A stretch of DNA of 64,000 bases from an uncultured Pirellula sp. (GCA_903892355.1 CAITIE010000104.1:48617-112616), one strand, 5' to 3'. Counted from the first letter of the stretch, positions 8,900-18,644 are shown. Notes: generated by a model not told the origin, from the letters alone. Made by a program: numbers and translations.

Positions 8900-10603
8900 C
8901 TATTCCTTCACTTCGCTGGAAACTTCTCCGGATGATGGACTTTGCAGGCACACCACCTCGCTGCCATTGCGAACCAATAGGAAGGGGCCTGCGACAGCAG
9001 GTGTGTTCCAAGTGATTCCCTCTAGCACGGGTAACTCGGCGATGGTTTTCCCTTGATGGATTTCGACCGCCGCAACCCGTCCGTCCTCAGACAGCACCAG
9101 GATCGTGCCATTGACGATGAGGATCTGACCTTGGCCAAAACGACCTCCTCGCCAAACCCGATCGCCCGTAGCCGCGTCCACGCATTCCAGGATCCCATCG
9201 CTGAGCGCGTACAATCGTCCCTCGAGGTGAATTGCATTGGTGAACTTGGTTTTTAGCGTTTTGGTATTAACCCAAATATCCTCGGCTTCAAAACCACCGG
9301 TAACCTCATGCGAATCTCCATCCGAGTTCCTAACCTCGCCTCGCTTACGGATTACTCGGATCATTTTCGAACCTTGTGCGTATCCTTTGCCAATCAGCAA
9401 TCTTCGGCCATCCACTTGGACTGGTTGCGATGCACACGCATCCGCATTCGATTTGCTCGGCCAAGGACTGGTCCACAACACAGCCCCTGTCGATGGATCA
9501 TGACCGGTGACACACCCTTCATTAACGCTAACCACCTGTGGCACGCCATCGACTTCAAGAAACGCTGGAGAAGCGTACGCAACCTGGGCGGCGCCATTGC
9601 GCCATCTCTCCTCACCATCCTCGAACCCAATCGCTATCAGGCTCTTCGCCGAATCCTTATCGATTGTCCGACCACCCAATGGAACATAAACGATACCATC
9701 CTTGACCAAAGGCGATGAACTTCGCCCCCACAGCACGTCCAGTTCAAACTCCGATTGCGATAAGCCGCAAAGTTCGTTGAGATCGATTTTCCAAATCGGC
9801 TTTCCTGTCAGCAACTCGACACGGACCAGATGCCCAGTGGCTCCCAATGCCACTACAGACCATTGGCCATGGGATTCCACCAGAGTTGGCGTCGAACGGG
9901 GGCCCAACCCACCCAACGCATTGAAGTGCCTCCCCGGCATTTTGACCTGCCACGCAAATTCGCCCGTCGCGAGCTTCAGTGCGGTCAAAGCCTCCTCTTC
10001 ACCCACTTGTTCCAACGTCACCGCCAAGGCTTCAGCAATCGCAAAACCTGACCATCCTTCACCGATCGCGTGCCTCCAAACAACCTCCGGCAACTTCTTA
10101 TCCCACTCCATCGAAAACGAGCGGTCATCGATGATTCCATCGCGAGAATCGCCGAGGAACTGCGTAAAGCGGGCCTTTCTAGTCGGATCGCTCTGAGCGA
10201 ATCCCGACTCGTCAGGCCGTGTCGGTCGAATCGTTGGTCGTTGCCGCAAATACGATCTCAGTCGAAAGGTCGGTACCACCTCGCCGCTAAATCCGATGAA
10301 CTCATACATCGCCCAAAACACAACCAGTCCCACAATCGGCGTCGCCATTATGGCTAGTTTCACTCGCTTGCCGATCTTGGGGTAAAGCAATAGGGCGAGG
10401 AATCCCATCAAACCAGCAAATGCCGCGCAACCTGCTCCAGCAAAGTTTGCGAACTGGTGATCGACTTCGAACAAGGACCATCGGGCCAAAGGAATCGCTG
10501 CGATCGCAATCCCACCCATCACCAATGGGCCCAAGTACCAAGGTTTGCTAGTAGGTGCCCCCGTACCGCCATCCGGCGTTCCCATGAGATCCTCTTCGGC
10601 CAT
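8900..10603 (-). CDS. Membrane-anchored PQQ-like beta-propeller (BamB-like) protein
   Basis: 567 residues from the ATG at 10603 (MAEEDLMGT...), preferred over a frame extending to 10699 because the extra residues are not protein-like. Three predicted transmembrane helices lie near the N-terminus (PWYLGPLVMGGIAIAAIPLA, a FAGAGCAAF helix, and MATPIVGLVVFWAMYEF), followed by ~450 residues of PQQ_2-type repeats with motifs such as GEFAWQVKMPG, GKPIWKIDL, GDRVWRGG and LYALSDG. This family is abundant in planctomycetes, presumably displaying a periplasmic propeller for protein-protein contact; no catalytic residues are evident. Stop is 22 bp upstream of ruvC. Confidence 0.8.
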   Translation of the reverse strand: MAEEDLMGTPDGGTGAPTSKPWYLGPLVMGGIAIAAIPLARWSLFEVDHQFANFAGAGCAAFAGLMGFLALLLYPKIGKRVKLAIMATPIVGLVVFWAMYEFIGFSGEVVPTFRLRSYLRQRPTIRPTRPDESGFAQSDPTRKARFTQFLGDSRDGIIDDRSFSMEWDKKLPEVVWRHAIGEGWSGFAIAEALAVTLEQVGEEEALTALKLATGEFAWQVKMPGRHFNALGGLGPRSTPTLVESHGQWSVVALGATGHLVRVELLTGKPIWKIDLNELCGLSQSEFELDVLWGRSSSPLVKDGIVYVPLGGRTIDKDSAKSLIAIGFEDGEERWRNGAAQVAYASPAFLEVDGVPQVVSVNEGCVTGHDPSTGAVLWTSPWPSKSNADACASQPVQVDGRRLLIGKGYAQGSKMIRVIRKRGEVRNSDGDSHEVTGGFEAEDIWVNTKTLKTKFTNAIHLEGRLYALSDGILECVDAATGDRVWRGGRFGQGQILIVNGTILVLSEDGRVAAVEIHQGKTIAELPVLEGITWNTPAVAGPFLLVRNGSEVVCLQSPSSGEVSSEVKE

Positions 10604-10898
10604 TCCATACCCTTGTATTTTCAGCGGAAAAATCAATCGCCATACCGCGCAAAGCGCACTGCATGTGTCGGAGGTGCATTGTAACGTGCTGACCCGCAAT
10701 TCCTACACGGGCAGAAATCTCGAAAAATATCTCTGTCGCGATTGCTGATGTCGCATGAAAAAGCATTCTCCACGGACGGTAACCGATTCCGTTGTCTCCC
10801 AATCCCTCAATGGAAGATCGTTACTTTTCACGTACTCGCTCTTCTTGCAACAATCGCTGAACCCTGGAGTAAGAAGGCGTTGCATCGGTTAAACATGA

Positions 10899-11822
10899 CT
10901 ATGGACCGTTAGAGGGAATCGCCCCGATCGTGTTTCGCAACCATTCTCGGGCTCGGACGCGCTCCGGGATATCGCGAAGCACCCAGTTCGAAGAGTGGTT
11001 TGGGTAAGGAATTGGAATGATCGTGAACGATCCGGGGACACCACTTTTCTGCAGGCTGCTTTGGATGGGCGCTATATCCATCTCATGGGAGATCCATTGC
11101 GGCCGCCCCTGCAGTCGTCGGAGTCGTTTTATTGCCGACGGCAAATCTGATTCCGGATAGGGCCACGGTCGAACCCCGTCGTAGTGGCTATGGCAGAAAA
11201 AACCTCGCCACAGAGACGCTATCTCATCGTCGTGCAAACCGAGGTAATTGCATGCGATCGCCCCACGTGAAAATCCGCACAATACAACTCGGCTCTCATC
11301 TCCTCCAAACTTTTTGCAAACGTCACGAACCGTCTCGATGCAATATTTTTTGGTTTCCTCGACATCCCCCCACCACTGATGGCAGTTCCGTTTTATCCCA
11401 CCGCTTGCCACTTCAACAAACGGAAGACTGATCCAAAGAAAGCCCTCACCAGCGCTGAGGCCATATCCGAGCATACACGATTCGGGAGTGCCATCCGACA
11501 CATCACCGAGTTCATTTCGAAAACCACCATTCCCTGGATATTCAATGAGGACAGGATAAGATCCATCTGGCAACCAATCCCGTGGCAAGTACAAAGCGTG
11601 CCTCACTTCGCTTTGCTCCCACCCGGGTGTAACATCCTCAACTCGTTTCCCGGCGGATGCTTTGCAGCGAGTCAGTTCTGGAACCACAAGATCAGCTGGC
11701 ACAGAATGAATATTGTCATTGGCAACAATGGAGAATCCACTCCAAAACGAAAACGCAAAACCACAAACCTGAAGGCACAGTAACCAACAACTGAAGCTCC
11801 CGAGTCTTGATCTATTTCGCAT
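10899..11822 (-). CDS. Secreted alpha/beta hydrolase (esterase-like)
   Basis: 307 residues from the ATG at 11822, which has GGAGGTG six bases upstream; a TTG at 11882 would overlap the preceding gene and lacks such a site. The N-terminus (MRNRSRLGS followed by a hydrophobic stretch to ~33) is a signal peptide. The nucleophile elbow GFSRGA (Ser ~185) and an oxyanion-type EYPGNGG loop mark an alpha/beta hydrolase; a C-terminal PYPNHSSNW supplies a plausible catalytic His. Substrate unknown; similar proteins are annotated as esterases or PHB-depolymerase-like. It follows two paralogous membrane protein genes on the same strand. Confidence 0.7.
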   Translation of the reverse strand: MRNRSRLGSFSCWLLCLQVCGFAFSFWSGFSIVANDNIHSVPADLVVPELTRCKASAGKRVEDVTPGWEQSEVRHALYLPRDWLPDGSYPVLIEYPGNGGFRNELGDVSDGTPESCMLGYGLSAGEGFLWISLPFVEVASGGIKRNCHQWWGDVEETKKYCIETVRDVCKKFGGDESRVVLCGFSRGAIACNYLGLHDDEIASLWRGFFCHSHYDGVRPWPYPESDLPSAIKRLRRLQGRPQWISHEMDIAPIQSSLQKSGVPGSFTIIPIPYPNHSSNWVLRDIPERVRAREWLRNTIGAIPSNGP

Positions 11823-11857
11823 TCGCTTCACCTCCATGGCATTGAAGTCATTCTGGA

Positions 11858-12457
11858 TCATCGAAGCTCCTGCGTTGGCCAATACCCCTCGCCTAATCTA
11901 CCAACCACTTCAACATGGGTTCGTCTCAAGCCCGTCTCAGGATCGATGAAGATATAGTACGTAAAAGGACGCCCATCCAAAGCTTGCTCCTGATAAACGA
12001 GAACCTCCGACACGGACTTCGACAATCTCAAGTTGTACAAAACAGTTTTCGGTAAATTGGTATTGGTAGGAGATACTAGAGCACTCCTAAAAGGCATCCC
12101 TAAATCGGCCATCATCTTAGCCTTGGTCGGTGCCGGATTCAGTGGAATGTATTCGGCCAATCGTTGCCGAATGGGTAGATCGATCCTTGGACCTTCATTA
12201 CTTCCGATCACCCCAATCGTATTGGTCATCGCCGTTGCGAGGACATACGCCAACGGTATCATCCGCAGATGCCATTTGATCCTCGCACCCGACCGACACA
12301 GATAACCGAAAACCACTAATAGACTCGTCACGATCGCAGGAATCTGAAGCGGGGCCATCCATCCATATTCAAGATACCCATCGCGATCTTGAATTTCTAA
12401 TTGCGGCACCATCAAAATTCTCAAGACCGCTTCCAAGATTGCGAGAATCGACTCCAT
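11858..12457 (-). CDS. Hypothetical membrane protein, paralog A
   Basis: 199 residues, function not recognised. Three hydrophobic segments (residues ~2-18, ~36-55, ~66-86) precede a soluble C-terminal domain. It is a clear paralog of the gene at 12778-13377, of identical length: shared blocks include DLPIRQ+L..Y.P.N..PTKA+, TYYIFIDP.TG and HVEV.G.LGEG.WP...LR. The ATG at 12457 is preceded by GAGGCG. The conserved C-terminal block suggests a periplasmic or cytosolic binding domain, but nothing can be named. Confidence 0.7.
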   Translation of the reverse strand: MESILAILEAVLRILMVPQLEIQDRDGYLEYGWMAPLQIPAIVTSLLVVFGYLCRSGARIKWHLRMIPLAYVLATAMTNTIGVIGSNEGPRIDLPIRQRLAEYIPLNPAPTKAKMMADLGMPFRSALVSPTNTNLPKTVLYNLRLSKSVSEVLVYQEQALDGRPFTYYIFIDPETGLRRTHVEVVGRLGEGYWPTQELR

Positions 12458-12777
12458 CGCCTCACCTCATTCCTTCAATAGATCGTCGTTACCAAATATC
12501 GAACCGATGCTTGCGCACCACTGCCCCCACGACGCCGCATTTCAGTGTAACCGAAACAGACCGAGCCAGTTAAAATACCACGCAATCCCATTCGATTGGC
12601 CGTGGTGATCGCGCGTCCACCTGTCACTGTGAGGAATCCAGTGGAACAGTCAGCCCAAGCTCCCGAAAAGCACGAAGAATTGCCGAAGCAGAAACTCACA
12701 ATTGCCTGATTCGCAAAATTTAGAATCTCTACCTATTTCCAATCCGAAATGGAACATGGTTTTCGCACAATCCAAAG
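12458..12777. other. Spacer between paralogs with a short decayed-looking ORF tail
   Basis: 320 bp. On the minus strand a short open stretch ends at a TAA (12489-12491) with the residues GVVGAVVRKHRFDIW, resembling GVVGAFGYNVGNELWL just upstream of paralog B. A different frame (12475-12699) is open for 74 codons, including a start, but does not match. I read this as the remnant of a small upstream partner gene that was duplicated together with the membrane protein. Confidence 0.35.
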
Positions 12778-13377
12778 TCAACGCAATGGTTCCCTTGGCC
12801 ATTGCCCCTCCCCCAACTCACCGGGTACCTCTACATGCCCACTCTTTGTACCCGTTTTTGGATCGATAAAGATGTAGTACGTAAAATGCAATCCGTTTCG
12901 AGCTGTCTCCTCATAGACTAACACTTTGGAATCAACAGGGACAAAAGGTAGATTCTGAATTACCCTCTCGGGAACGTTTCTACTCCGTGATGTAACGATT
13001 CCTTCGGCCATGGGCTCCCCGATCTCGGCTAGGATCCGAGCTTTGGTGGGCGGCTCGTTCGGCGGACTATAGCTCTCAAGCTTTTGCCGTATTGGCAAAT
13101 CCAACGAGTGATCTACTTGGAGAAAATGATTCCCCAGGATATTCGTGGAGGCGACGGTCAAAACGTATGCAATTGGAACAGCCGTCCAATAGCGAGAAAG
13201 TTTCGCGTTCCACGCGTAGAGACAACCACAGACCGTAGCAAGTACCAAAACGATGACTGGGATTTGCCATTGAGCATATCCACCATAATCAAGATGGCCG
13301 CGACTCTGCTGAACTGCGAGCAGCGGCGTAAAAAGGACGGCAATGACAATCGAGACGATGGCGATAAACGATTCCAT
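12778..13377 (-). CDS. Hypothetical membrane protein, paralog B
   Basis: 199 residues from the ATG at 13377 (a TTG at 13380 lies just before it). Same architecture as paralog A: hydrophobic segments near residues 4-22, 36-55 and 66-84 and a conserved C-terminal domain with THY/TYYIFIDPKTG and GHVEVPGELGEGQWP. A short upstream reading frame ending ...SNSSRVI stops in TGATGG, overlapping this start, which suggests translational coupling to a small upstream gene. Function unknown. Tandem duplication is evident from sequence. Confidence 0.7.
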   Translation of the reverse strand: MESFIAIVSIVIAVLFTPLLAVQQSRGHLDYGGYAQWQIPVIVLVLATVCGCLYAWNAKLSRYWTAVPIAYVLTVASTNILGNHFLQVDHSLDLPIRQKLESYSPPNEPPTKARILAEIGEPMAEGIVTSRSRNVPERVIQNLPFVPVDSKVLVYEETARNGLHFTYYIFIDPKTGTKSGHVEVPGELGEGQWPREPLR

Positions 13378-13644
13378 CAAATCACCCGCGAACTGTTCGA
13401 AACCCTATCGAGCCAAAGTTCATTTCCCACGTTGTACCCAAATGCACCCACGACGCCATTGTAAGTGTATCTGAAACCAGATGGAATTTGACAACGCTTT
13501 CGCTCGCTAGATCTCAACTATTCCCAGGTGATTGCCATTCCTTTTTGAAAGTACCTTTGAGAGATCGCGATCAAGTCACCAGACCAAGCGAACGGCACAG
13601 GAAAACCGCCTGTTACGATTTCGGCACCTTGGATCGGGTATCTA
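13378..13644. other. Intergenic region with short ORF upstream of paralog B
   Basis: On the minus strand a frame of about 44 codons can be read from a TTG at about 13514 to the TGA at 13378-13380, ending GVVGAFGYNVGNELWL and 12 more residues. It shares a GVVGA-x10-W pattern with the stretch upstream of paralog A. Too short and weakly supported to be called as a gene. Confidence 0.3.
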
Positions 13645-13672
13645 TAAAAACAGCCCCTGAGTTCAGGGGCTG
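13645..13672 (-). terminator. Rho-independent terminator of the tail-specific protease gene
   Basis: On the minus strand a perfect inverted repeat (cagcccctga / tcaggggctg, 10-bp arms, 2-nt loop, 13651-13672) is followed by TTTTTATA. It lies 53 bp after the stop of the protease gene. Confidence 0.85.
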
Positions 13673-13724
13673 CTAGAAACATCGTTTTCGATTTGCTGCC
13701 GGTTTGTTCAGCAACGGTTTCAAA

Positions 13725-15815
13725 TTACTTCGTTACGAGTTTATTCTCGCTTTGAAGCGACTTCACGTAATCGATCGCAATATTGAGGATCTCCTCGTTG
13801 TAGAAGTCACTCGTGAAAACCTTGTCTCGCTCCGCCTTGCCATCCAATTGCTTTTCTTCTTCCTTTTCAGCGCTCAATTCCTTGCGACGCGCCATGTACT
13901 CTGATTCCTTGAGAGGAATCAACTTCTCCGACTTCTGCTTACGATACGCCTCGATCTGAGAAAGCATCTTTACGAACTCGTCATTTTTCGCAATTCGGTC
14001 GGTCGACTGCTGTTGCAATTGCGCTTTCATCGAGCTGGTAACCATCATGTAGTCTTTGTGGGGCTGAGCTCGAACGCTATCCATTGGAAGCGGGTAATCC
14101 AAATCCGATTCGGATAGATCCATCTCTGCCGTCATCGACGGCAACACGACATCCGCACCAACGCCTTCCAGCTGGGTCGAACGTCCATCGGGCAAATAGA
14201 ACTGCTGGATGGTCAATTTCAATGCCCCTAGAGGCTTGGTTGCTCCTGCACCGAACAAGGCTGGAGCCAAGTCCAACAGGGTTTGTACCGTGCCTTTACC
14301 GTGGGTCTTTGGATCGCCAACGATCAAACCGCGTTCGTAGTCCTGAATCGCACCCGCGAAAATCTCGCTCGCACTCGCACTGAGTTGGCTCGTTTTTACC
14401 ACCAATGGTCCGCGCCAAGTGATCGTACGATTGTCGTCGTTCATCGGAATCACGCGTCCATTAGGATCCTTCACCTGGACAACAGGCCCGTAGTCGATGA
14501 ACAAACCGGTGGCGGCGATCGCTTCGGGAAGAGAACCGCCACCGTTGCGGCTCAAGTCCAACACACACACATCAACGTTGGACTCGTTGAATGTCTTGAG
14601 GATAGCCTCAAGGTCCTTCGAAGTCCTTCGATAATCTTCCTTATTGCTGCGAGCTCCCTCCATATCCAAATAGAAACTCGGCAGCTTGATGAATCCAATC
14701 CGATACGGCGAACCATCACCCTTCTGCCCGCGGTCGAGGATGATGCTCTGTGCAGCGCTATCCTCAAGTTTGATCACCGCGCGAGTGATTTCGTAAATCT
14801 TGCGAGCGCTTTCACCCTTCGGCTTCACGTGCAATTTGACCTTGGTTCCTGCCTCGCCACGAATCATCGACACAACGTCGTCTATCTTCATATCGAGGGT
14901 TTCGACAGCGGGCGACCCATCTTCTTGCTGGACGGCGACAATCTCGTCTCCTTCTTTAAGGCGACCATCTTTGTCCGCCGCTCCGCCCGGTACGACCTTG
15001 TCCACAATCGTCGAGCCATCGTCCGGCCGCAGGGTTGCACCAATCCCCTTGAGCTTCAAGGAGATGTGCATATCGAAGTTATCCTTCTCGCGCGGGGCCA
15101 TGTAGTTGGTATGCGGATCGAGCGAGCTGGTCAAAGCGGTCAGGTACATTTCCAGAAGCTCATAAACGTCGGTCTGCGACCGGGTCTTGTAATAGGTGCG
15201 GTATCGTTTGTGCAGCTTTTCACGGGTATCTTCGTCCTTGTCCCCATCCGCGCGGGCCGACAAGAAATTGAGCTTGATCGTTTTTCGCCAACGGTCCTTG
15301 AGTTCGTCCATGCTGGCCGCGTACTTCATATTCTTCGCGTCGTTTTCGATGGACTCTTCGATGCTGTAATCTTGAGGCGCATCGATTTGCTCATGGATAA
15401 TCGGCATCATCTCGTTAAGCCGCTGCAGGTAACGCTTGTACACGGTGTAGGCGAACGAAATATTGTTCTTGGCCAGCATGTCGTCGAGTTGCGCCTCGCT
15501 CGGTCGAAACTCGTCGACATCGGACTGCAACAGGTACGACTTCAGCGGGTCGACTTGCTTGAGGAACAGCTCAAACCCACGTTTCGAAAGCTCGTCATTA
15601 AACTTGCTCTGTGAAATGTGCCCTTCTTCGACCAAATTGCGAACACTGCGGATGATCAATCGGTTGTCGGCTGGCTGCTCCTGGACCGCGGAAACCCGAG
15701 GGAACTCCTGAGCCCAGCTAGAATGGAGCGACATTGGTGCCAAAGCCGAACTGCACAGCGCCCCCAACAACAACAAGCGGGAAGCTTTACGGTGTTCAAC
15801 GGATCGAATCTGCAT
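13725..15815 (-). CDS. prc: Carboxyl-terminal processing (tail-specific) protease, S41 family
   Basis: 696 residues with an N-terminal signal peptide (hydrophobic LLLLGALCSSALAPM, cleavage near WAQ). Order of domains: N-terminal helical domain (~40-235), PDZ (~240-330, SLKLKGIGATLRPDDGS and VPGGAADKDGRLKEGDEIV), S41 protease core (~340-560) and a C-terminal DUF3340-type tail. Catalytic Ser lies in SQLSASASEIFAG and Lys in THGKGTVQTL, as in E. coli Tsp. It degrades or trims periplasmic proteins from their C-termini. Alone, followed by a good terminator. Confidence 0.95.
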   Translation of the reverse strand: MQIRSVEHRKASRLLLLGALCSSALAPMSLHSSWAQEFPRVSAVQEQPADNRLIIRSVRNLVEEGHISQSKFNDELSKRGFELFLKQVDPLKSYLLQSDVDEFRPSEAQLDDMLAKNNISFAYTVYKRYLQRLNEMMPIIHEQIDAPQDYSIEESIENDAKNMKYAASMDELKDRWRKTIKLNFLSARADGDKDEDTREKLHKRYRTYYKTRSQTDVYELLEMYLTALTSSLDPHTNYMAPREKDNFDMHISLKLKGIGATLRPDDGSTIVDKVVPGGAADKDGRLKEGDEIVAVQQEDGSPAVETLDMKIDDVVSMIRGEAGTKVKLHVKPKGESARKIYEITRAVIKLEDSAAQSIILDRGQKGDGSPYRIGFIKLPSFYLDMEGARSNKEDYRRTSKDLEAILKTFNESNVDVCVLDLSRNGGGSLPEAIAATGLFIDYGPVVQVKDPNGRVIPMNDDNRTITWRGPLVVKTSQLSASASEIFAGAIQDYERGLIVGDPKTHGKGTVQTLLDLAPALFGAGATKPLGALKLTIQQFYLPDGRSTQLEGVGADVVLPSMTAEMDLSESDLDYPLPMDSVRAQPHKDYMMVTSSMKAQLQQQSTDRIAKNDEFVKMLSQIEAYRKQKSEKLIPLKESEYMARRKELSAEKEEEKQLDGKAERDKVFTSDFYNEEILNIAIDYVKSLQSENKLVTK

Positions 15816-16104
15816 GTTGGTCTTTCAATTTCAAAAAAATGGATCGGGACTGTTAAATAGTAGCGTCCCACGACCGATTCCCTGGAAATAGTAGAACATC
15901 GTAAATCCCGAAGCAACACGGATATCACCCACCGTGGGGGATGGCCCGCCTAGAATGCTCGCATTTTCTTGGATTTGAATGAAAAACCAAGAAAAAGTCG
16001 GCTCATTACTTTGTCGAATCCATTGCGGATTCGCAGGACACGACTTGGACAGGCTTGAGGTGCGAGTGGCGAGGCTTTGCTCTTGGGTTCCCAATTTTCG
16101 AAGC

Positions 16105-17232
16105 CTACGTGGTCGCGTTGGGAGAGTTACGGACCGCATCCCAATCCTTGGGCAGACTACTCAACACCCGATGCCCTGTCTTGGTCACCAAGATATCATC
16201 TTCAATTCGAACTCCACCGAAACCGGGCAGATAGATTCCCGGTTCCACGGTGAGGACCATATCGGTCTCAAGCGGCCGGTCTTGGCCCCGAGCCAAACGG
16301 ATTGTCTCGTGGATTTGCAACCCGAACGAGTGCCCCAAGCCATGCGTGAATTTCTTTCCGAATCCAGCGCGATCGATCACGCATCGCGCGATGGCATCAA
16401 TTTCGCTCATCATTACTCCTGGCCGAATGGCAGCGATCGCTGCCAACTGAGCCTCCAGGACGGTGCGATAAATCTTCTCAAGTTTGCTAGTCACTTTTCC
16501 CGTGATGACGACGCGGGTTAAATCGCTCAGGTATAGATTTTCCTTGGCCCCCCAATCGATGAGCACGAACCCTGCTTCTCCTAACTTCATGGCGCAGGGG
16601 CGACCGTGCGGCAACGCAGCTCGAGGCCCAACACCGACAATCGTTTTGAACGCCGCACCAGCCCCCCCTTGGCGTCGAATTCCAATCTCCAGCTCATCCG
16701 CTACATTCTTCTCCGTCTGATCCTCGTGCATCAAGGCACACGTCGCGACGAAGGATCGTTGGGCGTACTCGATCGCTCGTTCGATCGCAGCCAGTTCGAT
16801 AGCATCCTTTTTCTCACGGAGCTTCTCAACGGCGCCTCGCGAGGTCACGCATGCGTTTGCTGGCATCAACTCAACCAATTTTTCCCATTGCGCCAACGAT
16901 GTCGTCATGGACTCAACCCAAACAGGCGCTGTCGCACGCTGCCGAAACTCCTTGGCGGCGGCTTCGATGATCGGCATGGTATTGGGACGGAGCACCAGCT
17001 CCAGATCTGGGCATTCCTCGCCGATCTGCTCATCGTACCTGCTATCACTGATCAAGTACGTGCAATCCTCACTGACAAACAGAAAACTATCTTCGCCGGT
17101 AAATCCGGTCAAATAGGTTACGTTGTAGGGACATGTCACCAGCAAATTGCCAACCTTTCGTTCCCTTAGCTCGCGGAAGAGTCGTTCGCGGCGTCGTTCG
17201 AAATCGGGTGTGGCCTCTTGCTGGTTTGCCAT
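16105..17232 (-). CDS. M24B Xaa-Pro aminopeptidase-family metallopeptidase
   Basis: 375 residues: creatinase N-terminal domain (~12-135) then a pita-bread catalytic domain. Metal ligands are in place: Asp in VLIDWGAKE, Asp in LSDLTRVV, His in HGLGHSFGLQIHE, Glu in LTVEPGIYLPG and Glu in RIEDDILVT. Members remove N-terminal residues before proline; PepQ/YpdF-like specificity cannot be settled from sequence. Cytosolic, no signal peptide. Same strand as flanking genes, with gaps of 289 and 161 bp, so probably its own transcript. Confidence 0.92.
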   Translation of the reverse strand: MANQQEATPDFERRRERLFRELRERKVGNLLVTCPYNVTYLTGFTGEDSFLFVSEDCTYLISDSRYDEQIGEECPDLELVLRPNTMPIIEAAAKEFRQRATAPVWVESMTTSLAQWEKLVELMPANACVTSRGAVEKLREKKDAIELAAIERAIEYAQRSFVATCALMHEDQTEKNVADELEIGIRRQGGAGAAFKTIVGVGPRAALPHGRPCAMKLGEAGFVLIDWGAKENLYLSDLTRVVITGKVTSKLEKIYRTVLEAQLAAIAAIRPGVMMSEIDAIARCVIDRAGFGKKFTHGLGHSFGLQIHETIRLARGQDRPLETDMVLTVEPGIYLPGFGGVRIEDDILVTKTGHRVLSSLPKDWDAVRNSPNATT

Positions 17233-17393
17233 GATGGGTAGTTCTCGGGAGTAGTCCGTTGAAAGCAGGATGAAAATGGAATCGAAATGAAAACGTGGAT
17301 CCGCGATGAGTTGCGCAGCTGGGTCCCGTTAGGTGATACGATACCGTTTTTCGGTATTCGATTGAGTGAGCCACCCGCTAGTCCAGCGAAGGA

Positions 17394-18644
17394 TCAAGTG
17401 TCCAGCGATAGAAACTCGGTCATCAAATCGAGTAGACTTTCGGAAAAAACATCCCCGTAAAGAAGAAAATCCCGATCCTCGATCAAGCTCTGCCTCAACC
17501 GTTTAGGATCAGGGATCCCCCCCTCTCCTCCCGCGACACTCAGCGTATCACGTCCCGAGCCAACTTCGCCGGAAACCATCCCTGGATATTTGTTTTGGAT
17601 TCCGTCGATCATCGCCATCATCACCCCAGCCAAGTGAATATACGGGTTGGATTGCGAGGGAGTGCCTCGAAATTCGATCGCTCGCGATCGTGGGTTGTGC
17701 GAGCCAAAGATCACATTGCAGATCGCATCCGGGTCCCTTGGCGATACCATTCGCAACCATCGATACTCCACGGAGGGAGAGAATTGCTGGGTTGCCAGCG
17801 CGAGGGCGGCGAGCGTTGTGGCATGTTTCAATATCCCCCCGATCGCATACCAACCCACGTCGCTGACACCTTGTTGGGAGGCCCCACTGAAGACCGTCTC
17901 AGCGTTCCGAATCAGCCCCCATTGGGTGGAACACGCGAGCGCAGTGGGAATCAGTGACACCCTTTCGGCAGATGCAAGTTGATCGATCATGTATCGGATC
18001 ATCATCAGATTGTCGCAGGTCTCCAGCAAATTCGAAGGTGCCAATACCACTTCGGAACTCGCTCGCTGACCTCGGTAATGCCGTTCAATCCCTACCCCTG
18101 CTTCGGCCGCAAGCGTGGTGAGTTTGCACCTAAACCCGAAATCCGCATCCGAAGGCCCGCAGCTCAAAAACCTTTGACTCGATGGAACCGGCACCGACTC
18201 CCCTCCCTCTCGCTCCGAGCCTTCGACGCGTGGCCCATGATGGATCAAAAAGGGTTGGCATGCCCTCACCTCAACATCGTCCGCAATACCCGTCGATTTC
18301 AGGTACTCGAGTGCTCGCGATGCAACCGCTCGGGAATCGAGCCAACTCTCTTCGCGCGTCATCGCGTCCTGGACGGATGCGAGAATTACCAACGTCGGTT
18401 GCTCGATCAACGGATCTAAATAGTTCGCGTTGGAAATCGGAATCAGCACCATCTGCTCGCGAGACTCGTGCGAGATACCCCGCAAGGTCAATTCCTGTCC
18501 AAACCCGGAGTCAAAGACTCCTTCGGTAAGAGCACTAACCGGCAATGTGATGTGCTTCCAATTCCCGCCGATGTCGGGGAATCGCAAGTCAACCGCCTTG
18601 ATCCCCTTTTCGCGACAATACGCCAGTACAGCCTTAGGCTTCAC
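17394..18644 (-). CDS. Glutamine synthetase-like protein, probable pseudoenzyme
   Basis: 416 residues from a GTG at 18644 with GGAG five bases upstream; the frame is open further (to 18755) but that part is not GS-like. The whole protein aligns to type I GS: beta-grasp N-domain (EGVFDSGFG, STGIADDV ~118) and the catalytic barrel (YAIGGILKHATTLAALA ~266-282; SRAIEFRGTPSQSNPY ~320-335; DGIQNK). The active-site motifs are missing: the metal-binding PEPEFF is RACQPFL (~127-133), the EAHHHEV segment is ERHYRGQ (~187-193), GSGMHCH is ALACSTQ (~235-241) and the NRSASIR adenine loop is absent. So ligase activity is unlikely; a regulatory or structural role is inferred. Called GS in automatic annotation, probably wrongly. 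Confidence 0.8.
   Translation of the reverse strand: MKPKAVLAYCREKGIKAVDLRFPDIGGNWKHITLPVSALTEGVFDSGFGQELTLRGISHESREQMVLIPISNANYLDPLIEQPTLVILASVQDAMTREESWLDSRAVASRALEYLKSTGIADDVEVRACQPFLIHHGPRVEGSEREGGESVPVPSSQRFLSCGPSDADFGFRCKLTTLAAEAGVGIERHYRGQRASSEVVLAPSNLLETCDNLMMIRYMIDQLASAERVSLIPTALACSTQWGLIRNAETVFSGASQQGVSDVGWYAIGGILKHATTLAALALATQQFSPSVEYRWLRMVSPRDPDAICNVIFGSHNPRSRAIEFRGTPSQSNPYIHLAGVMMAMIDGIQNKYPGMVSGEVGSGRDTLSVAGGEGGIPDPKRLRQSLIEDRDFLLYGDVFSESLLDLMTEFLSLDT

Noticed and set aside
12475..12699. 74-codon frame between the paralogs
   Set aside because: No family, differs in frame from the stretch resembling the sequence upstream of paralog B; kept as a note, not as a gene.
14283..15614. 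443-codon plus-strand frame opposite the tail-specific protease
   Set aside because: Antisense shadow: the protease on the other strand has clear family motifs, and the shadow has no recognisable domain.
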